Assembly: GCA_947454305.1 (NCBI GenBank)
Contig: CANGJE010000003.1
Coordinates: forward strand, 1 to 64,000
From: Oxalobacteraceae bacterium
GTDB taxonomy: Bacteria; Pseudomonadota; Gammaproteobacteria; Burkholderiales; Burkholderiaceae_D
Direction of reading: 5' to 3'
DNA length: 64,000 nucleotides
In this document: positions 18,977-28,705 of the stretch, one piece after another
How positions within the stretch are numbered: position 1 is the stretch's first letter
Layout: every line of letters begins with the position of its first letter
Program-made: the position numbers and the translations under genes
The notes under the pieces: generated by a model
Database searches by the model: none
The model's input: only the letters and a program-made list of their open reading frames with translations
What the model was told of the DNA's origin: nothing

Positions 18977-19642
18977 ATGAACTTTGAACAAGCCCGCGTG
19001 AACATGATAGAGCAGCAAATTCGTACCTGGGATGTACTCAATCAACAGGTCTTACAAACGCTGGTCGCGGTACGTCGTGAAGCCTTCGTTCCGACGGCGT
19101 ATCAATCGCTGGTTTTTTTTGATACTGAAATTCCACTCCCTGGCGGCGAAAATATGCTGTCACCAAAAATGGAAGCGCGCTTATTACAAGAAGCGGCTAT
19201 CCGTGATCATGAATCTGTACTCGAAATCGGCGCAGGATCGGGTTACATGGCTGCCTTACTTGCACATCATGCGCGACATGTGACTACGGTTGAAATTCTT
19301 CCTGAACTAAAACAACTGGCCGAAAAAAATTTAGCGAACTACGGTATCGCTAACGTCAACGTTGAACTCGGCGATGGTGCACACGGATGGGCGGGTGCAG
19401 GTCTTCGCCCTGCGCCTTGGGATGTGATCGTTATTTCCGGCGCACTGCCCGTTTTGCCGCAAGCATTTCTAGAACAGCTGCGTGTCGGTGGACGCTTGAT
19501 TGCCGTCATCGGTGAAGCACCAGCGATGTCGGCGTGTCTGGTGACGCGCACTCAAGAAGATGCCTGGGATAAGCGCACTTTATTTGAAACCTGCATTACG
19601 CTTTTGCATAATGCTGAAACGCCTTCTGCGTTTCACTTTTGA
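18977..19642 (+). CDS. pcm: protein-L-isoaspartate O-methyltransferase
   Basis: MIEQQIRTWDVLN, LEIGAGSGYMAALLAHHARHVTTVE; start may alternatively be 18956. Confidence 0.9.
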   Translation: MNFEQARVNMIEQQIRTWDVLNQQVLQTLVAVRREAFVPTAYQSLVFFDTEIPLPGGENMLSPKMEARLLQEAAIRDHESVLEIGAGSGYMAALLAHHARHVTTVEILPELKQLAEKNLANYGIANVNVELGDGAHGWAGAGLRPAPWDVIVISGALPVLPQAFLEQLRVGGRLIAVIGEAPAMSACLVTRTQEDAWDKRTLFETCITLLHNAETPSAFHF

Positions 19643-19657
19643 TTGCGACTAGTCGCT

Positions 19658-19981
19658 ATGAATCACATGTCGGCTCCCGAACTGGCTCATTGGCTGTCAG
19701 ATTCTGAACGCAAAGCTCCGCTGCTACTTGATGTGCGTGAGCCATGGGAATTCGATACCTGTCATATTCCTGGCTCGGTGTTGATGCCTATGTCTAGCAT
19801 ACCGGCCAGACAAGAAGAACTCGATCCGGAACTAGCCATCGTTTGTATTTGTCATCATGGCGCTCGTAGTATGCAAGTGGCTGCATTTTTAGAGCGCGCA
19901 GGTTTTAGTGATGTCACTAACCTGACAGGCGGCGTACACGGTTGGGCTGTGCAAGTCGATTCCAGCATGCCCACGTATTAA
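19658..19981 (+). CDS. rhodanese-like domain protein
   Basis: LLLDVREPWEFDTCHIPGSVLMPM ... IVCICHHGARSMQVAAFLERAGFSDVTNLTGGVHGWA. Confidence 0.92.
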   Translation: MNHMSAPELAHWLSDSERKAPLLLDVREPWEFDTCHIPGSVLMPMSSIPARQEELDPELAIVCICHHGARSMQVAAFLERAGFSDVTNLTGGVHGWAVQVDSSMPTY

Positions 19982-20010
19982 AGCCAGACCAAAATTCACG
20001 GGAAAAGAAA

Positions 20011-21324
20011 ATGCAACGAACTCAATTAGCTTCATTGATCGCCGGCATATGTTTGGCTATCGACGCGCAAGCCATGACGCTGCTCGAGGCTTTTAACGCA
20101 GCACAGGCCTACGACAGCCAGCTCGCCAGCGCGCGCGGTACACGTGATGCAGCCTTTGAAAAATCCACCCAAGGATTTGCAGGGTTGCTGCCCACTGTTT
20201 CAGCAACAGCAAACGTCAATCGTACTAATGCTCACGTAACTAGTACCGGCGTTGATCGAACCATCGACTACACCCAAGAGGTGTATCAGATACTGTTGCG
20301 TCAACCTATCTACAACCGAAATAATTTGGATGTCTACGAACAAAGCAAATTACAAGTAACGGCTGGCGAAATTCAGTACGAACAAGCACGAAATGATTTG
20401 GCTCTACGAGTAGCACAAGCTTATTTTGACGTACTGGCGGCGCAAGATGTGATTGCGTTTATTCGCGCACAAAAAGCCGCCATTACGGAACAGCTTGAAT
20501 CAGCGAAGCGAAATTTCGAAGTGGGTACAGCAACCATCACTGATACCCATGAGGCGCAGGCGCGCTTTGATTTGGCAATCGCCCAAGAAATCGCTGCGCA
20601 AAATGATTTAGAAGTTAAACGGAATGCCTTTGCGGTAGTTACAGGTCAACTACCGCCAGAACTCAACAGTCTGCGCTCCGGAGTAAAACTAAGTAGCCCC
20701 GAGCCATCCAGCATGGATAAGTGGGTGCAATCTGCCGAGGCTGGCAATTTCGGTGTGGTCGCTCAAGGTTTGGTCGCTGAAATCGCTAAGCTTGAAATTC
20801 GACGCAATCGCTCGGGGCATTTGCCAACTCTGGATGCGGTCGCAGTCGGTAGCCAGCGTAAAGATCTTACCTTTACTAGCCCTACAGTGACCAATACTAC
20901 GGCGCTTGGTTTTCAACTAACGATACCTTTGTTCGCTGGTTTTTCGACCACCAGCAAAATCCGCGAAGCGATCGCCCTTGAAAATCAGGCAAGAGCTGAT
21001 CTTGATACCGCAAAACGAACTGCCATGCAAAATGCTCGAGCGGCTTATCTCGGCGTACAAAGTGGTCTGTCGCAAATACGCGCACTCGAAGCGGCTGAAA
21101 TCTCCAGTAACTCAGCACTGGAATCGAACAAACTGGGCTACGACGTAGGCGTACGTATCAACATCGATGTGCTAAATGCGCAGCAGCAGTTGTACTCAAC
21201 TCGTCGTGATTTGGCCAAGGCGCGTTACGACACATTGGTTAACGGATTGCGCCTAAAAGCGGCCGCGGGCACCCTCGGCGAAGTGGATTTGGCCGAATTG
21301 AATGCCTTGCTCGACATGCGCTGA
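20011..21324 (+). CDS. tolC: TolC family outer membrane channel
   Basis: TolC repeats with signal peptide from ATG 20011; LLEAFNAAQAYDSQLASARGTRDA ... NIDVLNAQQQLYSTRRDLAKARYDTL. Confidence 0.92.
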   Translation: MQRTQLASLIAGICLAIDAQAMTLLEAFNAAQAYDSQLASARGTRDAAFEKSTQGFAGLLPTVSATANVNRTNAHVTSTGVDRTIDYTQEVYQILLRQPIYNRNNLDVYEQSKLQVTAGEIQYEQARNDLALRVAQAYFDVLAAQDVIAFIRAQKAAITEQLESAKRNFEVGTATITDTHEAQARFDLAIAQEIAAQNDLEVKRNAFAVVTGQLPPELNSLRSGVKLSSPEPSSMDKWVQSAEAGNFGVVAQGLVAEIAKLEIRRNRSGHLPTLDAVAVGSQRKDLTFTSPTVTNTTALGFQLTIPLFAGFSTTSKIREAIALENQARADLDTAKRTAMQNARAAYLGVQSGLSQIRALEAAEISSNSALESNKLGYDVGVRINIDVLNAQQQLYSTRRDLAKARYDTLVNGLRLKAAAGTLGEVDLAELNALLDMR

Positions 21325-21432
21325 TTGACCTCAGCAAAACAAGCACTTAAACAATTCAAAAGCGTGTATTTCACACCCAGATATTTTGTCTCTTCAGCCC
21401 TGAAAACGCGGCTTTGCGGACGCAGAAATCGC

Positions 21433-21486
21433 TATACTGAGCATAGATAAAAAGAACGGTCATGCAGATCTGATTTGCATGACCGT
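21433..21486 (+). promoter_or_regulatory. candidate promoter -10 (TATACT) followed by an 11-bp perfect inverted repeat in the acrAB-oprM leader
   Basis: TATACT at 21433-21438; ACGGTCATGCA (21456-21466) / TGCATGACCGT (21476-21486), loop GATCTGATT. Confidence 0.5.
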
Positions 21487-21608
21487 CACTCGCTCAGGAG
21501 AGGGACTTTGTGGCATGGAGTCCTGACTACATCTCCGAGTTTTCTTTTTGTAATTCTTTAATGATCATCTGCGTTAGGCAGGTGGCATTTTTTGATTGGC
21601 TTGACAAC

Positions 21609-22820
21609 ATGAACCTATCGTCGCGCGCATTTGTTCCTTCCGCCCTTCTAATCTTGCTGCTGAGTGCCTGCGGCGATAAAAAAGCAGCTGCACCCGCCGC
21701 TGCAGGTGCACCACCACCTGCCAATGTCGGCGTAATGACGGTGGCGCCAGAAGACGTCGCTAACACCACTGAATTACCGGGTCGAATTGAAGCGGTTCGC
21801 AATGCAGAAGTTCGGGCCCGCGTAGGCGGTATTGTGCAAAAACGCTTGTTTGGCGAAGGTAGCGAAGTCCGTGCAGGCGCAGTCTTGTATCAGATTGATT
21901 CAGCACCATTTCAAGCGGCCTACAGCAGCGCCGAAGCCGCACTGGCTCGTGCTGATGCAAATCTCGGGCAAGCCACCACACGCTTAAATCGCTATCGTGG
22001 TCTGGTCGAGAGCAATGCCATCAGCAAGCAAGAATTTGATGATGCGCAGAGCTCACAAAAACTAGCAGCTGCCGATGTCGCAGCCGCTAAAGCGGTATTA
22101 GACAATGCACGTTTGAATCTTTCATACTCAACGATCACCGCTCCGATCGCCGGACGCATAGGACGCACATTGGTGACGGAAGGCGCACTCGTTACAGCGA
22201 ACGACACAACAGCGCTCGCAGTGATACAGCAGCTCGATCCGATTTATGTAACGTTGACGCAATCGAGTGTTGAACTTTCACAGCTGCGTGAAAAAATTAC
22301 TCAATCAGGACAGCGTGGCACCAAAGTCAAACTAACCTTATTGACTGAAGATGGAAAACCGTATGCACACACTGGTCAGTTTCTGTTTTCAGAAACGACG
22401 GTTGATCCTTCATCGAGTTCAGTCATTTTGCGTGCACAATTTCCTAACCCGGAACGCTCGCTACTACCCGGCATGTATGTGCGCGTGCAGCTTGAGCAAG
22501 GTGTGCGTGCCGGCACCATCACAGTGCCTCAACAAGCTGTGATGCGTACTGCTGATGGATCAGTGGTGATGAGCGTCGATGCTGAGGGTAAGGTCACACC
22601 TAAGCCTGTAAAAACGGGGGGTGCCTATGGCACGCGCTGGATCATTACTTCAGGCTTGAGTGCGGGAGATCAAATCATTGTCGAAGGATTGCAAAAAGCG
22701 AAACCAGGCGCGACAGTCAAAGCGAATCCTTGGCAGCCCGCTGGAGCTACTGGGGCTGCTGGATCTGCAGCACCTAATGGATCAGGTTCGCCTGCCGCTG
22801 CAGCACCCGAAAAGAAATAA
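21609..22820 (+). CDS. acrA: RND efflux periplasmic adaptor lipoprotein (AcrA/MexA-like)
   Basis: Lipobox LLLLSACG when started at ATG 21609; TTELPGRIEAVRNAEVRARVGGIVQKRLFGEGSEVRAG. Confidence 0.93.
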   Translation: MNLSSRAFVPSALLILLLSACGDKKAAAPAAAGAPPPANVGVMTVAPEDVANTTELPGRIEAVRNAEVRARVGGIVQKRLFGEGSEVRAGAVLYQIDSAPFQAAYSSAEAALARADANLGQATTRLNRYRGLVESNAISKQEFDDAQSSQKLAAADVAAAKAVLDNARLNLSYSTITAPIAGRIGRTLVTEGALVTANDTTALAVIQQLDPIYVTLTQSSVELSQLREKITQSGQRGTKVKLTLLTEDGKPYAHTGQFLFSETTVDPSSSSVILRAQFPNPERSLLPGMYVRVQLEQGVRAGTITVPQQAVMRTADGSVVMSVDAEGKVTPKPVKTGGAYGTRWIITSGLSAGDQIIVEGLQKAKPGATVKANPWQPAGATGAAGSAAPNGSGSPAAAAPEKK

Positions 22821-22832
22821 GGACGCTTCACC

Positions 22833-25800
22833 ATGGCAAAGTTCTTTATCGATCGCCCGGTCTTTGCCTGGGTCATCGCGTTGTTCATCCTGCTCGCAGG
22901 ACTGTTGGCAATTCCTAATCTGCCGGTATCGCAATACCCGCAGATTGCACCGCCCACCATTATTGTTAATTCCTCCTACCCCGGTGCTTCTGCTCAAACG
23001 GTTGATGAAAGTGTCACCAGCCTGATCGAGCAAGAGATGAACGGTGCGGAAAACATGCTCTACATAGAATCGCAGAGCCAATCTGATGGGCAGTCATCCG
23101 TGAATGTGACATTCAGCAATGGCACCAATCCTGAGTTAGCCGCTGTTGATGTTCAAAATCGTCTTAAGCGAATTGAAGCGCGACTGCCGCAAGCCGTGGT
23201 TCAGCAAGGTGTGACGATCACTCGTGCACGTAGTAATTTGCTGTTGTTCGTTAGTCTTGTCTCCACCGAAGGAAAACAATCGTCGGTTGCGCTAGGTGAT
23301 TACTTAGCGCGTAACGTGATCAATGAAATTAAGCGTATCCCCGGTGTCGGTGTGGCGCAGTTATTTGGTACAGAACGCGCGATGCGTATCTGGGCCGATC
23401 CCGACAAACTGCTCGGATATAAACTTTCTCCTGCCGATGTGGTGAATGCCATACGCGCACAGAACGCGCAATTTTCAGCCGGTATTTTGGGTGATCTTCC
23501 TGCACCTAGTTCACAGCGTATCGCTACGTCGATTGTCGTCACTGGTCAGCTATCGACGATAGAAGAATTCGGCAACATCGTGCTGCGTGCCACACCTGGT
23601 GGTGCCACAGTTCGTATTCGCGATATCGGTCGCGTTGAAGTCGCTGGTCAATCGTATGGATTCGCGGCTCGACTGAATGGTAAAGAGACCGCCGCGGTTG
23701 GCGTACAACTTACGCCGACTGCTAATGCGCTTGAAACGGCTAAGCTCGTGCGCGCAAAAATGGTCGAGCTGAAAAAATATTTTCCGCCCGGCGTCGATTA
23801 CGTCATTCCCTACGACACCTCTTTGTTCATTCAGATTTCTATTGAAGAGGTTGTCAAAACATTGTTTGAAGCGGTATTGCTAGTGTTTTTAGTCATGCTG
23901 CTGTTCTTGCAAAGCCTGCGCTACACATTGATTCCAGCGATTGTGGTTCCCGTCTCGCTGATGGGTACGTTTGCCACCATGTCTTTCTTCGGCTATTCAA
24001 TCAATGTGCTGACTATGTTTGGTATGGTGCTGGCGATTGGTATTTTGGTTGATGATGCGATTGTGGTGGTTGAAAATGTCGAGCGCATCATGAGTGAAGA
24101 AGGCTTATCACCGCGGGACGCGACCATCAAAGCGATGACACAAATTACTGGCGCAATTGTCGGTATTACCGCTGTGTTGATCGCTGTGTTTGTACCGATG
24201 GCTTTCTTCACCGGTTCAGTCGGCGCGATTTACCGACAGTTTTCTATGTCTATGGTGTCGGCCATGGTGTTCTCGGCCATCATGGCGCTGACGCTCACAC
24301 CGGCCTTATGCGCTACGGTACTTAAACCGATAGATCCTGAACATCACGAACGCAAAGGATTTTTTGGTGCGTTCAACCGACTCTTTAAGCGCACCACGAA
24401 TAGCTATCAAAGTGGAGTGGCAAAAATACTCAAAACGACGCTGCGCTACATGGTTTTATATGGCGTGATTATCGCTGCGGTGGTGTGGATGGCGGTACGT
24501 ATGCCAACCTCATTTTTACCGGCAGAAGATCAAGGCTATTTGCTGGCGAATGTGCAGCTACCGCCAGGCGCAAGTACTGGCCGGACACTGAATGTGCTGG
24601 AACAAGCTGAACAATACTTCAGCAAACAACCTGGCGTACAAGCGGTGGTGTCGGTGCTCGGGTACAGCTTTTCAGGCAATGGTCAGAATGGTGGCTTGTT
24701 GTTCGTACCACTTAATGATTGGAAAGAACGCACCACGCCTGAACTGAGTTCGCAAAGCATCGCTACCAAAGCTTTGTCGCTGATGGGTACGATACGCGAT
24801 GCGATTGTGTTCACGGTTAACCCGCCAGCGATTCGCGAACTAGGTAATGCCACAGGCTTCTCACTACGACTGCAAGATCGCGCAGGATTAGGTCATGATG
24901 CGTTGCTCGCTGCGCGTAATCAATTGCTGGGCATGCTGTCAAAAAGCCCGCTGATCAAAGGTGCGCGACCTGAAGGTATGGAAGATTCACCTCAGCTAAA
25001 ACTCGAGATTGATCGCGACAAAGCAAATGCACTCGGAGTTGATCTTTCCGATATCAACGCGACTTTATCAGGCACGTTTGGATCAATCTATGTGAATGAT
25101 TTTCCTAACGTAGGAAGACAGCAGCGTGTGATTTTGCAAGCCGCTCCAGAAAAACGTTTACGCCCAGAAGATCTCGATAAGCTGCATGTGAAAAATAATC
25201 AGGGAGTGATGGTTCCACTCTCGGCATTTATGCGTAGTCAGTGGATTAACGGCGCCGTGCAGCTGGTACGTTTTAATGGTTATCCCGCGATGAAAATTCA
25301 AGGCGATGCTGCTCCTGGTGCATCGTCCGGTGATGCGCTAGCCGAAGTCGAACGCATGGTGGCGCAGCTGCCAACGGGCATAGGCTTTGAATGGGCAGGC
25401 CAATCGTTTGAGGAAAAAGCTGCGGGTTCCACCGCCACTGCTTTGTTTGTGCTCTCACTGCTTGCCGTATTTTTAGTACTGGCTGCTCTTTATGAAAGCA
25501 CATCGATACCGGTGGCTGTGCTACTCGTGGTTCCACTCGGTGTATTAGGCGCGGTGTCGTTTACGATTTTCCGCGAGATGCCTAACGATGTGTACTTCAA
25601 AGTAGGGCTGATTGCCATCATCGGTTTGTCCGCTAAAAATGCGATCTTGATTATCGAATTCGCCAAAGATCTTCAAGCCGGTGGTATGGACTTAATTGAA
25701 GCAACGCTCACCGCCGTCAAACTTCGCTTTCGACCGATCATCATGACGTCGCTGGCGTTCATACTCGGTGTATTGCCCTTGGTGCTCGCCAGTGGTGCTG

Positions 25801-25979
25801 GCTCAGCCAGCCAGCGTGCGATTGGCACGGGTGTTATGGGTGGCATGATCACGGCGACAGTGCTTGCCGTATTTTTTGTACCTGTATTTTTTGTGGTGAT
25901 TCGACGCATATTCAAAGGTAGCGAACGCCAACGTAAACTATACGCAGCTAACTTGCATCAAAACGAGGCACAACAATGA
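22833..25979 (+). CDS. acrB: RND multidrug efflux transporter (AcrB/MexB-like)
   Basis: MAKFFIDRPVFAWVIALFILLAGLLAIPNLPVSQYPQIAPPTI; HAE1 family. Confidence 0.96.
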   Translation: MAKFFIDRPVFAWVIALFILLAGLLAIPNLPVSQYPQIAPPTIIVNSSYPGASAQTVDESVTSLIEQEMNGAENMLYIESQSQSDGQSSVNVTFSNGTNPELAAVDVQNRLKRIEARLPQAVVQQGVTITRARSNLLLFVSLVSTEGKQSSVALGDYLARNVINEIKRIPGVGVAQLFGTERAMRIWADPDKLLGYKLSPADVVNAIRAQNAQFSAGILGDLPAPSSQRIATSIVVTGQLSTIEEFGNIVLRATPGGATVRIRDIGRVEVAGQSYGFAARLNGKETAAVGVQLTPTANALETAKLVRAKMVELKKYFPPGVDYVIPYDTSLFIQISIEEVVKTLFEAVLLVFLVMLLFLQSLRYTLIPAIVVPVSLMGTFATMSFFGYSINVLTMFGMVLAIGILVDDAIVVVENVERIMSEEGLSPRDATIKAMTQITGAIVGITAVLIAVFVPMAFFTGSVGAIYRQFSMSMVSAMVFSAIMALTLTPALCATVLKPIDPEHHERKGFFGAFNRLFKRTTNSYQSGVAKILKTTLRYMVLYGVIIAAVVWMAVRMPTSFLPAEDQGYLLANVQLPPGASTGRTLNVLEQAEQYFSKQPGVQAVVSVLGYSFSGNGQNGGLLFVPLNDWKERTTPELSSQSIATKALSLMGTIRDAIVFTVNPPAIRELGNATGFSLRLQDRAGLGHDALLAARNQLLGMLSKSPLIKGARPEGMEDSPQLKLEIDRDKANALGVDLSDINATLSGTFGSIYVNDFPNVGRQQRVILQAAPEKRLRPEDLDKLHVKNNQGVMVPLSAFMRSQWINGAVQLVRFNGYPAMKIQGDAAPGASSGDALAEVERMVAQLPTGIGFEWAGQSFEEKAAGSTATALFVLSLLAVFLVLAALYESTSIPVAVLLVVPLGVLGAVSFTIFREMPNDVYFKVGLIAIIGLSAKNAILIIEFAKDLQAGGMDLIEATLTAVKLRFRPIIMTSLAFILGVLPLVLASGAGSASQRAIGTGVMGGMITATVLAVFFVPVFFVVIRRIFKGSERQRKLYAANLHQNEAQQ

Positions 25980-27376
25980 CAAAAAAACTCACTCTTCCGC
26001 TGGCCCTTATCGCCGGAGTATTTTCACTCTCCGGGTGTCAGATCATGCCCACGTTTATCAAACCTACGGCACCGGTTCCAAGCAGCTACCCAGCTAGCGA
26101 TAGCAGTTTGGCTAAGCCCATTGCTGATACGGGATGGAATGATTTCTTCCAGAATCCTGATCTGCGTGAAGCGATCAGCACGGCCTTAAAAAATAATCGT
26201 GATCTCAAGACCGCTGTGTTGCAGATAGAAGAAGCGCGCGCACTGTATGGCATTCAACGCGCAGATCAACTACCCACCATCAATGCCACTGGTGGCGTAA
26301 ACACATCACGTCAGCTACTGTCCGGCACGATGAGAGAAAGTACCGTGTATCAGGCAGGTGTAGGATTATCTGCATTTGAACTCGATTTTTTCGGACGCGT
26401 AAAAAATCTTTCCTCTGCCGCTCTCTCGCAATATCTCGCCACTGAAGAAGCACGACGCGCGATACAAATTTCATTAGTCGGTGAAGTCGCTAAAGCTTGG
26501 TTGATCGAACGCGCCTTGGCAGAGCAAATCACATTGGCACAACGCACACTCAAAGGTCGTGAATCGTCACGTGATTTAGTGAGAAAACGTTTAGATGCAG
26601 GCATCACCAATGCGATGGAGTTTCAGCAAAGTGAAACGCTGGTCTATTCTGCGAAAGTTGTCTTGCTAGGTTTGCGCCGCCAGCATGCGTTAGCCGTCAA
26701 TGCACTGACCTTACTCACCGGCTCAAATGTAAAGCTACCAACGCAAACTGCGACACTGTCAACCCAGGTTATTACTGCTGATATTGGTGAAGGATTACCC
26801 TCGGATTTATTAGAGCGTCGCCCTGACATACGCGCTGCCGAACAACGACTGCGTGCGACTCAAGCAAATATTGCAGCTGCACGCGCCGCTTTCTTCCCAC
26901 GTATTTCGCTAACGACTGGATTGGGATTAGCAAGTAATGATCTGGGCGGCTTGTTTGAAGGTGGATCACGCACTTGGAGTTTTTTCCCGCAAATTACTTT
27001 ACCTATATTTGATAGTGGTCGTAACAAAGCCAGCCTGAACCTGGCGGAGATACGCAGCAATATGGCGATCACGGACTATGAAAAAACGATTCAAGTCGCG
27101 TTCCGCGAAGTAGCCGATGCCTTATCAGCGCGCGCCACATTGACTGAAGAAATCGAAGCGCAAAGCGCCTTCAGAAATGCGCAGGCCGAACGACTCTCTC
27201 TCGCACGCGCTCGATACGAAAATGGTATCTCGAGTTATCTGGATCTGTTAGATGCTGAACGTGAGTTATTCACCGCAGAACAAGCGCTGGTTCAGTCACA
27301 ACTACTACGCTTAACCAACGCTGTTGATTTGTATCGTTCGCTCGGTGGCGGCTTTAGCGAGCCAGAAAAACAATAA
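25976..27376 (+). CDS. RND efflux outer membrane lipoprotein (OprM/NodT family)
   Basis: Lipobox VFSLSGC; DLLERRPDIRAAEQRLRATQANIAAARAAFFPRISLT; overlaps the acrB stop by 4 nt. Confidence 0.95.
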   Translation: MTKKLTLPLALIAGVFSLSGCQIMPTFIKPTAPVPSSYPASDSSLAKPIADTGWNDFFQNPDLREAISTALKNNRDLKTAVLQIEEARALYGIQRADQLPTINATGGVNTSRQLLSGTMRESTVYQAGVGLSAFELDFFGRVKNLSSAALSQYLATEEARRAIQISLVGEVAKAWLIERALAEQITLAQRTLKGRESSRDLVRKRLDAGITNAMEFQQSETLVYSAKVVLLGLRRQHALAVNALTLLTGSNVKLPTQTATLSTQVITADIGEGLPSDLLERRPDIRAAEQRLRATQANIAAARAAFFPRISLTTGLGLASNDLGGLFEGGSRTWSFFPQITLPIFDSGRNKASLNLAEIRSNMAITDYEKTIQVAFREVADALSARATLTEEIEAQSAFRNAQAERLSLARARYENGISSYLDLLDAERELFTAEQALVQSQLLRLTNAVDLYRSLGGGFSEPEKQ

Positions 27377-27396
27377 GCTCTCTTGAGTGAAAAAAT

Positions 27397-27428
27397 AAAA
27401 ATGCCAGTCAACCGACTGGCATTTTTTT
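27397..27428. terminator. bidirectional rho-independent terminator between convergent oprM-like and waaA genes
   Basis: AAAAATGCCAGTC-AACC-GACTGGCATTTTTTT perfect inverted repeat. Confidence 0.9.
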
Positions 27429-27430
27429 AT

Positions 27431-28705
27431 TCATTTTATTTGAGGGGATAGTAACTTGAGCGTTCTCGCCGTAGCCCCTTGATGCTGAACGCAAAACTGA
27501 ATCGCTACGTCGGACATCGCTTGATAGTTTTTAGACGTCGGATCCATTTGGCTAACGCTAGAAAAAACATGCTGCGCATCGGGCACACGGATGGCGGCAC
27601 CTACACTGATGGCATCCGCAGTCACCTGTTTAAAATTAAATGTATGCGGCCCCACTAACACTGGTTTGCCACAGGACAGAGCTTCAATTAGATTTTGTCC
27701 ACCGAGGGGTAATAAGCTGCCACCAATAAAAGCCAGATCACATGCGGCGTAGTAGGCGAACATTTCACCCATGGAATCGCCGAGCAGTATCTGAGTACTT
27801 ACAGGCACATTCTCTGTCGTCCATTGTGAGCGTCGTTGCCAACGCAAACCTCGTGCTTCAAGCATGCACTCTACTTCATCAAACCGTTGCGGATGGCGTG
27901 GCACCATGACCACCAACACACGGGGATCAAGCGTCGCTGCCATATACGCATCTAATAACAATGCCTCCTCACCTTCGCGCGTGCTAGCGCACAAAAGAAC
28001 GAGACGATTACCTATCCGCTGTCGCCACTGACTACCCATCGTCAGCATTACTTCCGGTGGAGTGATGTCAAATTTGAGACTGCCCGCAACGATGATCGTT
28101 TGCGCTCCTAGTTTATGTAAACGTTCCGCATCCGCCTGAGTTTGCGCAATGACCACATTAATTTTACGCAGCGCATCACCGATCAAGCCATCAAACCACC
28201 GCGCCCGTTTGAGTGAACGCGCGGATAGACGCGCATTAATCAATGCGATAGGTATTCCCGCTAGGCTGCACGAATCTATCAATGAAGGCCACACTTCCGT
28301 TTCCATCAATAAGCAAATACTGGGATTGATTTTGGAAATGAAGCGCTGCGTCAGACTTAATGTGTCATACGGAATGTAGGACTGAGTAACGCGCGACTCA
28401 TTACGAAATAAATCAGCGCCGGTCGCACGACCAGTGGGAGTCATATGCGTTAACAGCACATGATGTTGCGGGTATTTTTTTAGTAATGCATGAATGAGTG
28501 GCTCTGCGGCACGCGTTTCGCCGACAGAAACCGCGTGCACCCAAATCAGTGGTGATGGAAAATTTGCGCCGACTAGGCTAAGACGTTCAGCAATATGTTG
28601 TCGGTAACCGACTTCTTTACGCCCACGCCACCATAACCTGAGCAGTACTAAAGGTAGGGCTAACCACCAGCAGGCAGAATAAATACGTAGCGACAAAGCG
28701 ATCAT
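27431..28705 (-). CDS. waaA: 3-deoxy-D-manno-octulosonic acid transferase
   Basis: ERLSLVG...IWVHAVSVGETRAAEPLI; GGSLLPLGGQNLIEALSCGKPVLVGPHTFNF. Confidence 0.93.
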   Translation of the reverse strand: MIALSLRIYSACWWLALPLVLLRLWWRGRKEVGYRQHIAERLSLVGANFPSPLIWVHAVSVGETRAAEPLIHALLKKYPQHHVLLTHMTPTGRATGADLFRNESRVTQSYIPYDTLSLTQRFISKINPSICLLMETEVWPSLIDSCSLAGIPIALINARLSARSLKRARWFDGLIGDALRKINVVIAQTQADAERLHKLGAQTIIVAGSLKFDITPPEVMLTMGSQWRQRIGNRLVLLCASTREGEEALLLDAYMAATLDPRVLVVMVPRHPQRFDEVECMLEARGLRWQRRSQWTTENVPVSTQILLGDSMGEMFAYYAACDLAFIGGSLLPLGGQNLIEALSCGKPVLVGPHTFNFKQVTADAISVGAAIRVPDAQHVFSSVSQMDPTSKNYQAMSDVAIQFCVQHQGATARTLKLLSPQIK

